Source: JAFCUW01 sp049898325 (GTDB lineage: Bacteria > Pseudomonadota > Gammaproteobacteria > Burkholderiales > Burkholderiaceae_D). Taken from it: a stretch of 64,000 bases of DNA. Shown here piece by piece: positions 8,316 through 15,780 of this stretch (position 1 is its first letter; each line of letters begins with the position of its first letter). Where the stretch lies: NCBI RefSeq assembly GCF_049898325.1, contig NZ_JAFCXL010000017.1:1-64000 (forward strand), written 5' to 3'. Under the pieces are notes generated by a model, which was not told where the DNA came from, made no database searches, and saw only the letters and a list, made by a program, of their open reading frames with translations. The translations under genes and the position numbers were made by a program.

Positions 8316-8831
8316 ATGCTGCGCATCTGGGACCTGCCGGTGCGCCTGCTGCACTGGCTGCTGGTGCTGTCGATCGCCGGCGCCTGGATCACCAGCAGCC
8401 GCACCGGCCCCCTGCACGAGTGGGTCGGCTACGGCGCCGTCGCCATCGTCGGCGCGCGCCTGCTGTGGGCCGTCAAGGGCAACGCCTACGCCCGCTTCAG
8501 CGAGTTCGTCACGCCGCCGCGCGCCAGCCTTGGCTATCTGCGCCAGGTGCTCACGGGCGCCGCGCCGCGCTACCTGGGCCACAATCCGGCCGGCGGCGCG
8601 ATGGTGGTGGCGCTGCTCGCCTGCGTCACCCTGGTGGGCCTGTCCGGTTGGGCCGCCACCACCGATCTGCTGTGGGGCTATGCCTGGCCCGTGCAAGTGC
8701 ACGCGGCGCTGGCCTGGCTGCTGGTGGGATTGATTGCACTGCACCTGGCCGGGGTGGCGCTGGCCTGCTGGCAGCACCGCGAAAACCTGGTCAGGGCGAT
8801 GCTCACCGGTGACAAGCGGGCCGGGGACTGA
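8316..8831 (+). CDS. Cytochrome b561-type membrane protein
   Basis: This is a di-haem membrane cytochrome of the b561/hydrogenase-b family, 171 residues from ATG 8316 (an earlier in-frame start overlaps the PepSY gene). The N-terminus MLRIWDLPVRLLHWLLVLSI has the first haem His in the usual DLPxRxxHW context. Further His lie in GPLHEWVGYGA, in VQVHAALAWLLVGLIALH and near the C-terminus. About four membrane helices are visible. It takes electrons from quinol or a soluble donor and passes them to a periplasmic acceptor. The PepSY and siderophore genes before it suggest ferric reduction, by inference. Confidence 0.88.
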   Translation: MLRIWDLPVRLLHWLLVLSIAGAWITSSRTGPLHEWVGYGAVAIVGARLLWAVKGNAYARFSEFVTPPRASLGYLRQVLTGAAPRYLGHNPAGGAMVVALLACVTLVGLSGWAATTDLLWGYAWPVQVHAALAWLLVGLIALHLAGVALACWQHRENLVRAMLTGDKRAGD

Positions 8832-8849
8832 ACAGCGTCGGCGCCCGCT

Positions 8850-9686
8850 TCAGCCCAGGCTGACGCTGCCGTCGACCACGCGCCGGCCATCGAGGCCGAT
8901 GCAGTAGCGGTGATGGTCGCCGCTGAAGTACAGGGTAGGGCGAGCGCGCAGGGTGATCGGCGCGCGGAAGCGGGCGCTCACCGCCGTCACGCGCCTGGCG
9001 GTGGTGTGCTCGAGCAGGGCGCAGGCGGCCGCCACGCTGTGCATGCCGTGGATGATCGGCCGGCGCAAACCCATCAGCCGCGCCGACCAGCGCCACAGGT
9101 GAATCGGATTCCAGTCGCCCGACACGCGGGCGTAGGCGCGCCCCAGCGAGCCGCCCACCGCCCAGCCGCCGATGCGCTTGCCTTCGATGGCGTCGTCGCC
9201 GGCGCCGCCCGCCCCCTGGCGCGTGCCGCGCCGCGCCATATATTTGCTGACGCAAGTAAATACGGTGGCGCCGTCCTGTGCCGCCACCGTCAGCAGTTCG
9301 CAAAACGCGGCGCCGCCCGCGCTGAGCGGGGCGATGGTGACGGTGGTGGTGAGCAGCAGGGGCCGCGCCGGATCGGCCGGCTGCGCTTCGACCAGGCTGT
9401 TTTCGACGTGGATCATGCCGGCCACGCGAAACGGAAAGGCCGGCGCCAGCAGCGTGGCCAGGTGGGCGCGCTGGGTCAGCAGGTAATAGTAAGTGAGCGG
9501 CACCCGTGCCGGCGCAAAGCCCAGCAGGGTGTTGTAGCGCGCCAGGTGGCGCGCATCGATGCGGGCGAGCAGAAAGACCGTCTGCAGCGCGTCGATGCGG
9601 CCCTCGGGCACGTCGCCTGCCGCGCCTCGCTTGAACAGGGCGGCGAGCAGGCGCGCGGCGCGCATTGGCGGAAGGGGAGCGATCAT
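8850..9686 (-). CDS. MaoC-type hot-dog dehydratase
   Basis: The product is 278 residues from ATG 9686, with AAGG just before it. A GTG at 9719 would add 11 residues. The C-terminal half holds the R-specific enoyl-CoA hydratase motif: YARVSGDWNPIH, with catalytic Asp191 and His196, followed by RPIIHGMHS. The N-terminal half is a second, degenerate hot-dog-like domain (RVPLTYYYLLTQRAHLATL, then VEAQPADPARPLLLTTTV), as in double hot-dog MaoC proteins. It would hydrate or dehydrate 2-enoyl-CoA, for example in fatty-acid or PHA metabolism. It stands alone, convergent with the cytochrome gene. Confidence 0.82.
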   Translation of the reverse strand: MIAPLPPMRAARLLAALFKRGAAGDVPEGRIDALQTVFLLARIDARHLARYNTLLGFAPARVPLTYYYLLTQRAHLATLLAPAFPFRVAGMIHVENSLVEAQPADPARPLLLTTTVTIAPLSAGGAAFCELLTVAAQDGATVFTCVSKYMARRGTRQGAGGAGDDAIEGKRIGGWAVGGSLGRAYARVSGDWNPIHLWRWSARLMGLRRPIIHGMHSVAAACALLEHTTARRVTAVSARFRAPITLRARPTLYFSGDHHRYCIGLDGRRVVDGSVSLG

Positions 9687-9735
9687 CGCCTTATTATGGC
9701 CTATCGACCCCTTGTGCACGATTGCGTGCGCCGGC

Positions 9736-11475
9736 TCAGGCCACCAGCGCCAGCGAGCTCGAACAGCCGATCCAGTCGACCAGCGCGGCCGAGGACAGCG
9801 GCTTGCTGTACAGGTAGCCTTGCCCCTTGTCGCACTGCAGCTCGTTGACCACCCTGGCCTGCGCCGCCGTTTCGATGCCCTCGGCCACCGTGTCCATGCC
9901 CAGGCTGCGCGCCACCTTGACGGTCGCTTCGATCAGCACCCGGTGGTGCGCGCTGGTGTCGCTCTGGCTGACGAACGAGCGGTCGATCTTGACGGTGTCG
10001 ACCGGCAGCAGGTGCAGGCTGGCCAGCGACGAGTAGCCGGTGCCGAAGTCGTCCAGCGCCAGCTTGATGCCCAGCGCTTTCAGTTCGTGCAGGCGGTGTT
10101 GCACCTGATCGTCCTGCGCCGCCAGCGATTCCGTCACTTCCAGCTGCAGCTGGCACGCGCGCATGCCGCACGTTTGCAGGATCTGCGCCACGCGCGCGGC
10201 GAAGTCGGTCTGCGCCAGCTGGGCGCGCGACAGGTTCACCGCCAGCAGGCGCGGCGTCGCTTCTCCCAGCAGCGCCTGCCAGGCGACGAAATCGGCGCAG
10301 GCCCGTTCCAGCACGAAGTCGCCCAGCGCGCCGATCAAGCCGCACTGCTCGGCCACTTCGATGAATTCGAGCGGTGGCACCACGCCGCGCACGGGGTGCT
10401 GCCAGCGCACCAGCGCCTCCACCCCGGTCGAGCAGTCGATGCGGCCGTCGGCCAGCAAGCCCACCACCGGCTGGTACAGCACGAACAGCTGCTGGTCGTG
10501 GATGGCGCGGCGCAGTTCGCCTTCAATGTCGCCACGCCGCACGGCGCGCTCGCGCATCGACTGGTCGAACACCAGGTAGCCGCAGGCGTCGGCCTTGGCC
10601 AGGGTCATGGCGATGCTGGCGTCGCGCAGCACGCTGTCGGCTTCGCCGGCCGCCTCGGCGCCCAGCACGATGCCGATGCTGACGTTGCAGATGATCTCGT
10701 GAGCGTCGATGAGGCAGGGCGTGCGGATGGTTTCCAGCAGCCGGCTGGCGACATTTTCGACGTCGCCGGCGCGACGTATGCCATCGAGGACGACGACGAA
10801 TTCATCGCCGCCGATGCGCGCGGCCATCTGACCGCCGCTGTCGGGCTGGCGCAGCACGGCGCGCATGCGCCGCGCCATCGCCACCAGCACCTGGTCGCCG
10901 ATGGCGTTGCCGAGTGAATCGTTGATCATCTTGAAGCGGTCGAAATTGATGAACAGGACGGCAAATCCGCCGGGCGCGCCCCGGTGGCGGCTCATCATCA
11001 GGCCGATCTGCTCCTGCGCCGCGCGCCGGTTCGGCATCTGCGTGAGGGCGTCGATGCGGGCCGCGCTGTTGAGCCGGCGGGTGATGGTGTCCTGCTCGCG
11101 TTGCGCTTCGGCGGTGGCGTCGGCCAGCACCGCCATGACCTTGTTGGCGTCGATTTTGAGCAGGCTCACGGACAGGCACATGGGACGCGCCTGGCCATCG
11201 TCGTGCGGTTCCATCATGATGCGAAACGACTCGCAGATCACGCCGGCCGGCGTGGCGAACAGCGTCGTCATCTGGCGCAGTTCCGGCGCCAGCGGGTCGA
11301 GCACATCGAACAGATTGACCATATTGCCGTCGCGCGCCAGCGGCATCAACAGGCTCGATGACATCGGGTTGAGCATCTCGATGCCGCCGTCGAGGGTGAT
11401 CTGCACCAGGCCGATGGGCGCGCGGTACAGGAACTCGATCAGCGCCTCGTTGGGGTCGATGTTGTCCAGGCTCAT
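9736..11475 (-). CDS. PAS-like/GGDEF/EAL c-di-GMP enzyme
   Basis: The product is 579 residues. The N-terminal sensor domain (about 1-125) is clearly paralogous to that of the next gene upstream (shared FLYxAPxGLVQxxLDG and NPxxxxLLMPLAxDG). GGDEF is intact at 222-226 (ARIGGDEFVVVL). The EAL domain begins with YQPVV, has EAL at 353-355 (GVEALVRW), then NLSRAQL, DDFGTGYSSL, EGIET and GYLYSKP, so all the main catalytic blocks are present. No RxxD inhibitory site lies five residues before GGDEF. It may make or break c-di-GMP. Its ATG overlaps the upstream cyclase stop by 4 bp, making it the third gene of the PYP operon. Confidence 0.95.
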   Translation of the reverse strand: MSLDNIDPNEALIEFLYRAPIGLVQITLDGGIEMLNPMSSSLLMPLARDGNMVNLFDVLDPLAPELRQMTTLFATPAGVICESFRIMMEPHDDGQARPMCLSVSLLKIDANKVMAVLADATAEAQREQDTITRRLNSAARIDALTQMPNRRAAQEQIGLMMSRHRGAPGGFAVLFINFDRFKMINDSLGNAIGDQVLVAMARRMRAVLRQPDSGGQMAARIGGDEFVVVLDGIRRAGDVENVASRLLETIRTPCLIDAHEIICNVSIGIVLGAEAAGEADSVLRDASIAMTLAKADACGYLVFDQSMRERAVRRGDIEGELRRAIHDQQLFVLYQPVVGLLADGRIDCSTGVEALVRWQHPVRGVVPPLEFIEVAEQCGLIGALGDFVLERACADFVAWQALLGEATPRLLAVNLSRAQLAQTDFAARVAQILQTCGMRACQLQLEVTESLAAQDDQVQHRLHELKALGIKLALDDFGTGYSSLASLHLLPVDTVKIDRSFVSQSDTSAHHRVLIEATVKVARSLGMDTVAEGIETAAQARVVNELQCDKGQGYLYSKPLSSAALVDWIGCSSSLALVA

Positions 11476-12794
11476 GAGCGATCTCCCCCGGCCTGGGCGG
11501 GCAGCGCCTCACGCCAGCATTCGACGCGGTTGCGCCCGCCGGCCTTGGCCGCGTACAGCGCCTGGTCGGCCCGTTTCATCAAGCCTTCCAGGTCCGTCAC
11601 GTTCGCGTCGAGCACGGCCACGCCGGCACTGACGGTATAGTCGATATTGGCGCCGTCGACGCGCACGGCGGCCTGCTCGACCAGCAGGCGCAGGCGCTCG
11701 GCCAGCTCGGCGGCGCCGGCCAGCCCGGTCGATGGCAGCAGCACGGCGAATTCTTCGCCGCCCACGCGGGCGACGATGTCGATGTCGCGGAACGTGAGAT
11801 TGAAGGCGGCTGCCAGGTGGCGCAGCACGGCGTCGCCGCCGGCGTGGCCGTGGCGGTCGTTGACGGCCTTGAAATGGTCGGCGTCGAACATGATCAGGGC
11901 GGTCGGGCGGGGCGAGCGGCGGTGCCGATCGAGCTCCACTTCGGCGGCCTCGAAAAACGCGCGGCGGTTGCCCAGGCCCGTTAGATAGTCGCGCAGGGCG
12001 GCGTTGCGTTCGCGCTCGGCGCCGGGCTGCTTGTCGCCGATATCGCGCATGATCATCGAATAGGCGGTGGTGGCGCCGTCGTCGTGTTCGCGCAGCGGCG
12101 TGATCATGGTGCTGACGCGGAACTCGCTGCCGTCGGCGCGCACGCGCACGCCGTCGTCCAGGCTCCAGCCATCGCGGTCGGCTTCGGCCAGGCGGTCGGC
12201 AAGATGGTGGTCGGTGGTGGTGCCCGGCGCATAGAACATGGCGCCGGAGCGGCCGATGGTGTGCGCGGCGTTGTAGCCGGTGACCCTGCCGATGCTCTCG
12301 TTCCACGATTCGATCATGCCCTGCGGGTCCAGGCGCACGATGGCGTAGTCGCTGATGCCGGTCAGGATGGCGTTGAGCCAGGCGCCGGTCTGGCGCAGCT
12401 CGCGCTCGCGCCGCACCTGGTCGGTGACGTCATTGAGCACCGCCATCAGGCGCGCCTCGCCCAGTTTGACCACCGACAGCGACAGCACGCGGGCGTTTTT
12501 CGAACGCCGGCGGTCCGGGTCAAGGTACAGGTGGGCGCCGTCGCACACCATGCCCTGCGCCGCGCTAAAGTCGTGGCACTGGTGGCGCAGGTCGGGGGCG
12601 ACTCCCGCCAGGACGGTAAACAGGTTCTCGAGCTGGCCGTCGGTCGCCAGCGGCATCAGCAACTGCGCCGCCACCGGATTCATCATCGAAATCGCGCCAT
12701 CGAGCGACGCTTGCACCAGGCCCACCGGCGCCAGGTACAAGAACTGGATCAGGGCCTCGTGCTCTTCGCTCAAGCGTGCCAGGTCGAATTCCAT
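11472..12794 (-). CDS. PAS-PAS diguanylate cyclase with product-inhibition site
   Basis: The product is 440 residues from ATG 12794. The frame stays open upstream, but that part is antisense-like and overlaps the PYP gene. The N-terminal sensor domain is shared with the neighbouring GGDEF-EAL protein. A second PAS domain with PAC follows (ILTGISDYAIVRLDPQGMIE to DIGDKQPGA, about 143-257). The cyclase domain has YLTGLGNRRAF, FDADHFKAVND and GGEEF at 345-349. RDID at 336-339, five residues before it, is a textbook RxxD inhibitory site. It converts two GTP into c-di-GMP. The start overlaps the PYP stop by one base (TGATG) and the stop overlaps the next start by 4 bp, so all three are co-translated. 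Confidence 0.95.
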   Translation of the reverse strand: MEFDLARLSEEHEALIQFLYLAPVGLVQASLDGAISMMNPVAAQLLMPLATDGQLENLFTVLAGVAPDLRHQCHDFSAAQGMVCDGAHLYLDPDRRRSKNARVLSLSVVKLGEARLMAVLNDVTDQVRRERELRQTGAWLNAILTGISDYAIVRLDPQGMIESWNESIGRVTGYNAAHTIGRSGAMFYAPGTTTDHHLADRLAEADRDGWSLDDGVRVRADGSEFRVSTMITPLREHDDGATTAYSMIMRDIGDKQPGAERERNAALRDYLTGLGNRRAFFEAAEVELDRHRRSPRPTALIMFDADHFKAVNDRHGHAGGDAVLRHLAAAFNLTFRDIDIVARVGGEEFAVLLPSTGLAGAAELAERLRLLVEQAAVRVDGANIDYTVSAGVAVLDANVTDLEGLMKRADQALYAAKAGGRNRVECWREALPAQAGGDRS

Positions 12795-13198
12795 CACTGG
12801 GCGCGGCGCACGAGGACGTAGCGCACGGCGCTGCCTGACGGGGCCAGCAGGCGCAGCGCCACCTTGATCGGGCGCATGCGCAGCGTCAGCACGTAATCGA
12901 TGGTCACGTCGAGCGCCTCGCCCGCATCGAAAGCGTCCTCGAAACGCTGGGCCACCATAAAATTGTTCATGCACGGCGCTACCACCGTGAACAGCGGCTG
13001 GCCCAGCACGCGGTTGGCGGTCAGGCCCGCCGCATTCGACTCGAAGGCGTTGTAGCGGGTCACCACGGTGGCGGCGTCGAAGCCGATCACGCCGAAGTCG
13101 AGTCCGTCCAGTGCCGACTCCGACAATCGCGCCAGTTGCGCGGCCAGGTCGGTCGCGGCGAAAGAACAAACGGCGGGAAGCGCGTCGGTGTGCGGCAT
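12794..13198 (-). CDS. pyp: Photoactive yellow protein (PYP) homologue
   Basis: The product is 134 residues, close to the 125 of classical PYP plus a short N-terminal extension. Counting from the classical protein with no gap between 42 and 69, the key residues match: Tyr49 (PYP Tyr42) and Glu53 (Glu46) in RYNAFES, which hold the chromophore phenolate, and Cys76 (Cys69) in VVAPCMNNF, which carries p-coumaric acid as a thioester. Further identities are GLDFGVIGFD, the Gly51 position, VLGQPLF, and MRPIKV (compare MTPTKV). Thr50 and Arg52 are replaced by Ala57 and Leu59, so absorption and kinetics may differ. It should be a cytosolic blue-light sensor. It heads an operon with two c-di-GMP enzymes and lies opposite the probable chromophore ligase. 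Confidence 0.88.
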   Translation of the reverse strand: MPHTDALPAVCSFAATDLAAQLARLSESALDGLDFGVIGFDAATVVTRYNAFESNAAGLTANRVLGQPLFTVVAPCMNNFMVAQRFEDAFDAGEALDVTIDYVLTLRMRPIKVALRLLAPSGSAVRYVLVRRAQ

Positions 13199-13268
13199 GG
13201 TGTGAACTCCTTGAAAATGGTCAGATCCGTTAGCAGGGTAGTCTATCTGAATTGATCATATGTTGTTG

Positions 13269-13290
13269 GCGCACAGAAACAATTGTGCGC
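13269..13290. promoter_or_regulatory. Inverted repeat, possible operator between pyp and pcl
   Basis: GCGCACA, 8 bp, then TGTGCGC: perfect 7-bp arms in the divergent intergenic region. A second, weaker palindrome (GACAAATTGTGTC) follows at about 13298-13310. It could be the site of a regulator serving both directions. Confidence 0.4.
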
Positions 13291-13370
13291 TTCCTGCGAC
13301 AAATTGTGTCAATTTGAGGACGCCGCCTCCATGATTGATCCTCGCACGGGGACCGGGATTTTGCGAGGAC

Positions 13371-13398
13371 TTGTAGGTGAGGATGGATAATTTATAAT
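13371..13398 (+). promoter_or_regulatory. Probable sigma-70 promoter of the coumarate ligase gene
   Basis: TTGTAG, 16 bp, then TATAAT. The -10 box is perfect and the -35 fair. The expected transcript start near 13405 leaves a leader of about 23 bases. Confidence 0.5.
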
Positions 13399-13427
13399 CG
13401 GTCTATATATTGGTGACGGAATAAGGA

Positions 13428-14762
13428 ATGGGTGTGAAAGAAATTGCGAAAATACAAACTGGCGTGCACGCCGCCGTCACTGTGGCACAGCCGCAACAGC
13501 CGCAACAGCCGCAACTGTCGCAACAGCCGCACTGGTGGCGCGCCCCCGGCGCCTTGCAGCGCTTTACGGTCGACCTGATCGACGGTGAGCTGGCGCGCCT
13601 GCGGCCCGGCCGTGGCGGCCTGCGGGTGGCTGGCGACGGCGCGCCCGACCTGGTGGCCGACCTGGGCGCCGATTCGCTCGAGCTGATGGCGCTGACGGCC
13701 GCGCTGGCCGAGGTGCTGCAGTTGCCGCAGGCGGGCATGCTCGATGCGCTGCTGGCCGACAGCTCGCTCGACGCCTGGGTGGCGGTGCTGCAGGCGGCGC
13801 TCGAACAGCCGGCGCCGATCGCATCGCCGGCCCGGCTGGGGTTTCGCAGCTCCGGCAGCAGCGGCTTGCCCACCTCGAGCGTGCACCCGCTGGCCCATCT
13901 GTGGCAGGAAGTGGCGGCGCTGGCCCCCTTGCTGCCTGGGCGCCGCCGTATCGTCAGTGCCGTTCCCTGCCACCATATCTACGGTTTCTTGTGGACCGTG
14001 TTGCTGCCCCAGCTGGCCGGCCCGGGCCGCATCGTGCCTGTCGTCGACGTGCGCGGCCAGGTGGCGGCCGGCGTCTGGCAAGCCCTGTTGCCGGGCGACC
14101 TGGTCATTGGCTACCCGGAGTTCTGGCAGGCGGCGCTGGCCGGGGCCGGCCTTGGCCAGTGCGCCGCCGACGTGGTCGGCGTCAGTTCCACCGCGCCCTG
14201 TCCGCAGGACCTGGCCGAACGCTTGCAGGCGGCCGGCCTGGCGCGCCTGGTGCAGATCTACGGCAGCTCCGAGACGGCCGGTGTGGGCTGGCGCGACGGC
14301 GTCAGCGCGCCCTACCGCTGCTTGCCGTACTGGCAGCGGGTCGACAAGGACGATGCCCGCCTGGTGCGCCGCATGCCCGATGGCAGCGCGTCGATGGTCC
14401 GGCTGCCGGACCGCCTGGTCTGGCAGGACGACTGCCACTTCGCGCTCAGCGGCCGGGTCGATGCGGCCGTGCAGGTGGGCGGCATCAATGTGTTCCCGCA
14501 GCGGGTGGCGGCCCTGCTGCGCGAGCATCCCGCCGTGGTCGATGCGGCTGTTCGGCTGATGCGGCCCGACGAGGGCACGCGCCTGAAAGCGTATATCGCC
14601 ACCGCCAGCGGCGCCAGTCCCGCCACGCTGGCGCAGCAACTGGGCGATTATGTGCGCCAGCACCTGGCGCCGGCCGAGCGGCCCGCCAGTTTTACGTTCG
14701 GCACGGCCGTGCCACGCCAGCGCAACGGCAAGCTGGCCGATTGGGTGATCGACGGCGACTGA
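13428..14762 (+). CDS. pcl: 4-coumarate ligase of the PYP-activation family with a carrier-like N-terminal domain
   Basis: This probably activates p-coumaric acid for attachment to PYP; 444 residues. After a Gln/Pro-rich start, residues 45-125 look like an acyl carrier protein: LVADLGADSLELMALTAALA has the DSL motif with Ser83 where phosphopantetheine would attach. The adenylation domain follows: a degenerate P-loop FRSSGSSGLPTSS (139-151), PCHHIYGFLW, QIYGSSETAG (277-286), SGRVDAAVQVGGINVFP, and the catalytic Lys of QRNGKLADW (Lys435). AAGGA abuts the ATG at 13428. A GTG at 13434 is better spaced and may be the real start. It is transcribed away from pyp, 229 bp apart. The substrate is inferred from family resemblance and location. 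Confidence 0.82.
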   Translation: MGVKEIAKIQTGVHAAVTVAQPQQPQQPQLSQQPHWWRAPGALQRFTVDLIDGELARLRPGRGGLRVAGDGAPDLVADLGADSLELMALTAALAEVLQLPQAGMLDALLADSSLDAWVAVLQAALEQPAPIASPARLGFRSSGSSGLPTSSVHPLAHLWQEVAALAPLLPGRRRIVSAVPCHHIYGFLWTVLLPQLAGPGRIVPVVDVRGQVAAGVWQALLPGDLVIGYPEFWQAALAGAGLGQCAADVVGVSSTAPCPQDLAERLQAAGLARLVQIYGSSETAGVGWRDGVSAPYRCLPYWQRVDKDDARLVRRMPDGSASMVRLPDRLVWQDDCHFALSGRVDAAVQVGGINVFPQRVAALLREHPAVVDAAVRLMRPDEGTRLKAYIATASGASPATLAQQLGDYVRQHLAPAERPASFTFGTAVPRQRNGKLADWVIDGD

Positions 14763-14849
14763 CGCGGGCAGGACGCTTGCGCAATGGATTGCATATGGAG
14801 AACTTTTTTCGCGGCTATAATTTAGCCCCGCAGCAATCTAAGAAGTTCG

Positions 14850-15614
14850 ATGTTCCAGATCCCACGTTTCAGCGCCCTTGTTGTCGTTTTTATCTCCTCC
14901 ATTTCTTCTGCAGCAAGCCTTGACAGCTGCCCGCAGTTTTTTGTCAATGCCAGCGTCCCCAAGCTTCCCAACAGTGCGCCCGCGCGGCAACGCCTGTTGT
15001 GTTTCGACGCCTTTGCCGTGCTTTATTCCGGCGAGTCGAAAACGCCCGTCTATGTCGTCGAAAAGCTCAGCCGTGCGCAGTTGGCCGACGCCGACGGCGA
15101 ACAGCGCACCAACAAGTTTTACGAGGAAGCGCGCCTGCCCAGTGCCGACCGCGCCCGCCTCGTCGATTTCAAGGCGCGCATCGAGGACCACGGCGACGAA
15201 CTGCGGTTCGACCGGGGCCACATGGCGCCGGCGGCCGACATGCCGAACGCCCGCGCGATGGCGCAGTCGTTTAGCCTGAGTAACATGGTGCCGCAGGCGC
15301 CGGCCAACAACCGGGGCGCCTGGGCCAAGTCGATCGAACAGGCCACCCGCAAGTACGTGATGCGCTCTGCCGGCGACGTGTATGTGTTCACCGGCCCCGT
15401 GTTCACGGCGCCGGTGCGCACGCTGGGGCCGAACCAGGTGTGGGTCCCCCGCTATTTGTACAAGCTGGTGTATGACCCGGTGGCCAACCGGGCGTGGGCG
15501 CACTGGATTGAAAACACCGACCAGGCGCGGGCCAGCAAGCCGATTACTTACGAGGAGCTGGTACGGCGCACGGGCATTGAATTTTTGGACAAGGCGCGGC
15601 CCGGCGGCATCTGA
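14850..15614 (+). CDS. Secreted DNA/RNA non-specific endonuclease (NUC family)
   Basis: The product is 254 residues with a signal peptide (hydrophobic LVVVFISSISSAAS, cleavage near ASLD). The beta-beta-alpha-metal nuclease core is present: FYEEARLPSADRARLVDFK, then the active-site DRGHMAPAADM with the general-base His and nearby Arg, then SLSNMVPQAPANNRGAWA, where Asn binds the metal. VYVFTGPVF ends the core. It would degrade DNA and RNA in the periplasm or outside. A TATAAT box at 14816-14821 suggests its own promoter. It converges on the Dlt-like operon, with 14 bp between the stop codons. Confidence 0.92.
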   Translation: MFQIPRFSALVVVFISSISSAASLDSCPQFFVNASVPKLPNSAPARQRLLCFDAFAVLYSGESKTPVYVVEKLSRAQLADADGEQRTNKFYEEARLPSADRARLVDFKARIEDHGDELRFDRGHMAPAADMPNARAMAQSFSLSNMVPQAPANNRGAWAKSIEQATRKYVMRSAGDVYVFTGPVFTAPVRTLGPNQVWVPRYLYKLVYDPVANRAWAHWIENTDQARASKPITYEELVRRTGIEFLDKARPGGI

Positions 15615-15628
15615 GGTAATTGGCGCAT

Positions 15629-15772
15629 CTACATTTCGCCGTAGCGAAACGCAAGGTTCAGCGCCGACGGCGCCGCCAGCCACAGCGACAGCAGCAAGGC
15701 GCCGTACCAGCATGCCATCAGCAGATTGGCCAGGGGCGCCGGTAGCATGCGCATCAGAAATTCGTACATCAT
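15629..15772 (-). CDS. 47-residue DltX-like membrane microprotein
   Basis: This is a short frame with a good ribosome site (AAGGA five bases before ATG 15772), 8 bp after the stop of the MBOAT gene. The product has an amphipathic start (MMYEFLMRMLPAPL), one membrane helix (about residues 14-34) and the C-terminal end LAFRYGEM. DltX of Gram-positive dlt operons is also a microprotein of about 50 residues with one span. It ends in a Phe-x-Tyr-type motif whose Tyr is proposed to carry the acyl group from DltB. Phe42-Arg43-Tyr44 here fits that pattern. It is the last gene of the operon. The function is inferred from size, topology, motif and neighbours. Confidence 0.72.
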   Translation of the reverse strand: MMYEFLMRMLPAPLANLLMACWYGALLLSLWLAAPSALNLAFRYGEM

Positions 15773-15780
15773 CGTTTTCC

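Noticed and set aside
12795..13169. N-terminal extension of the diguanylate cyclase over the PYP gene
   Set aside because: The extension is Arg/Gly-rich out-of-frame sequence; ATG 12794 couples perfectly with the PYP stop, and similarity to the paralogous neighbour begins there.
13490..13535. CAACAGCCG microsatellite as a regulatory repeat
   Set aside because: It lies inside the ligase gene and encodes the Gln/Pro-rich N-terminus; it only matters if the start codon lies further downstream.
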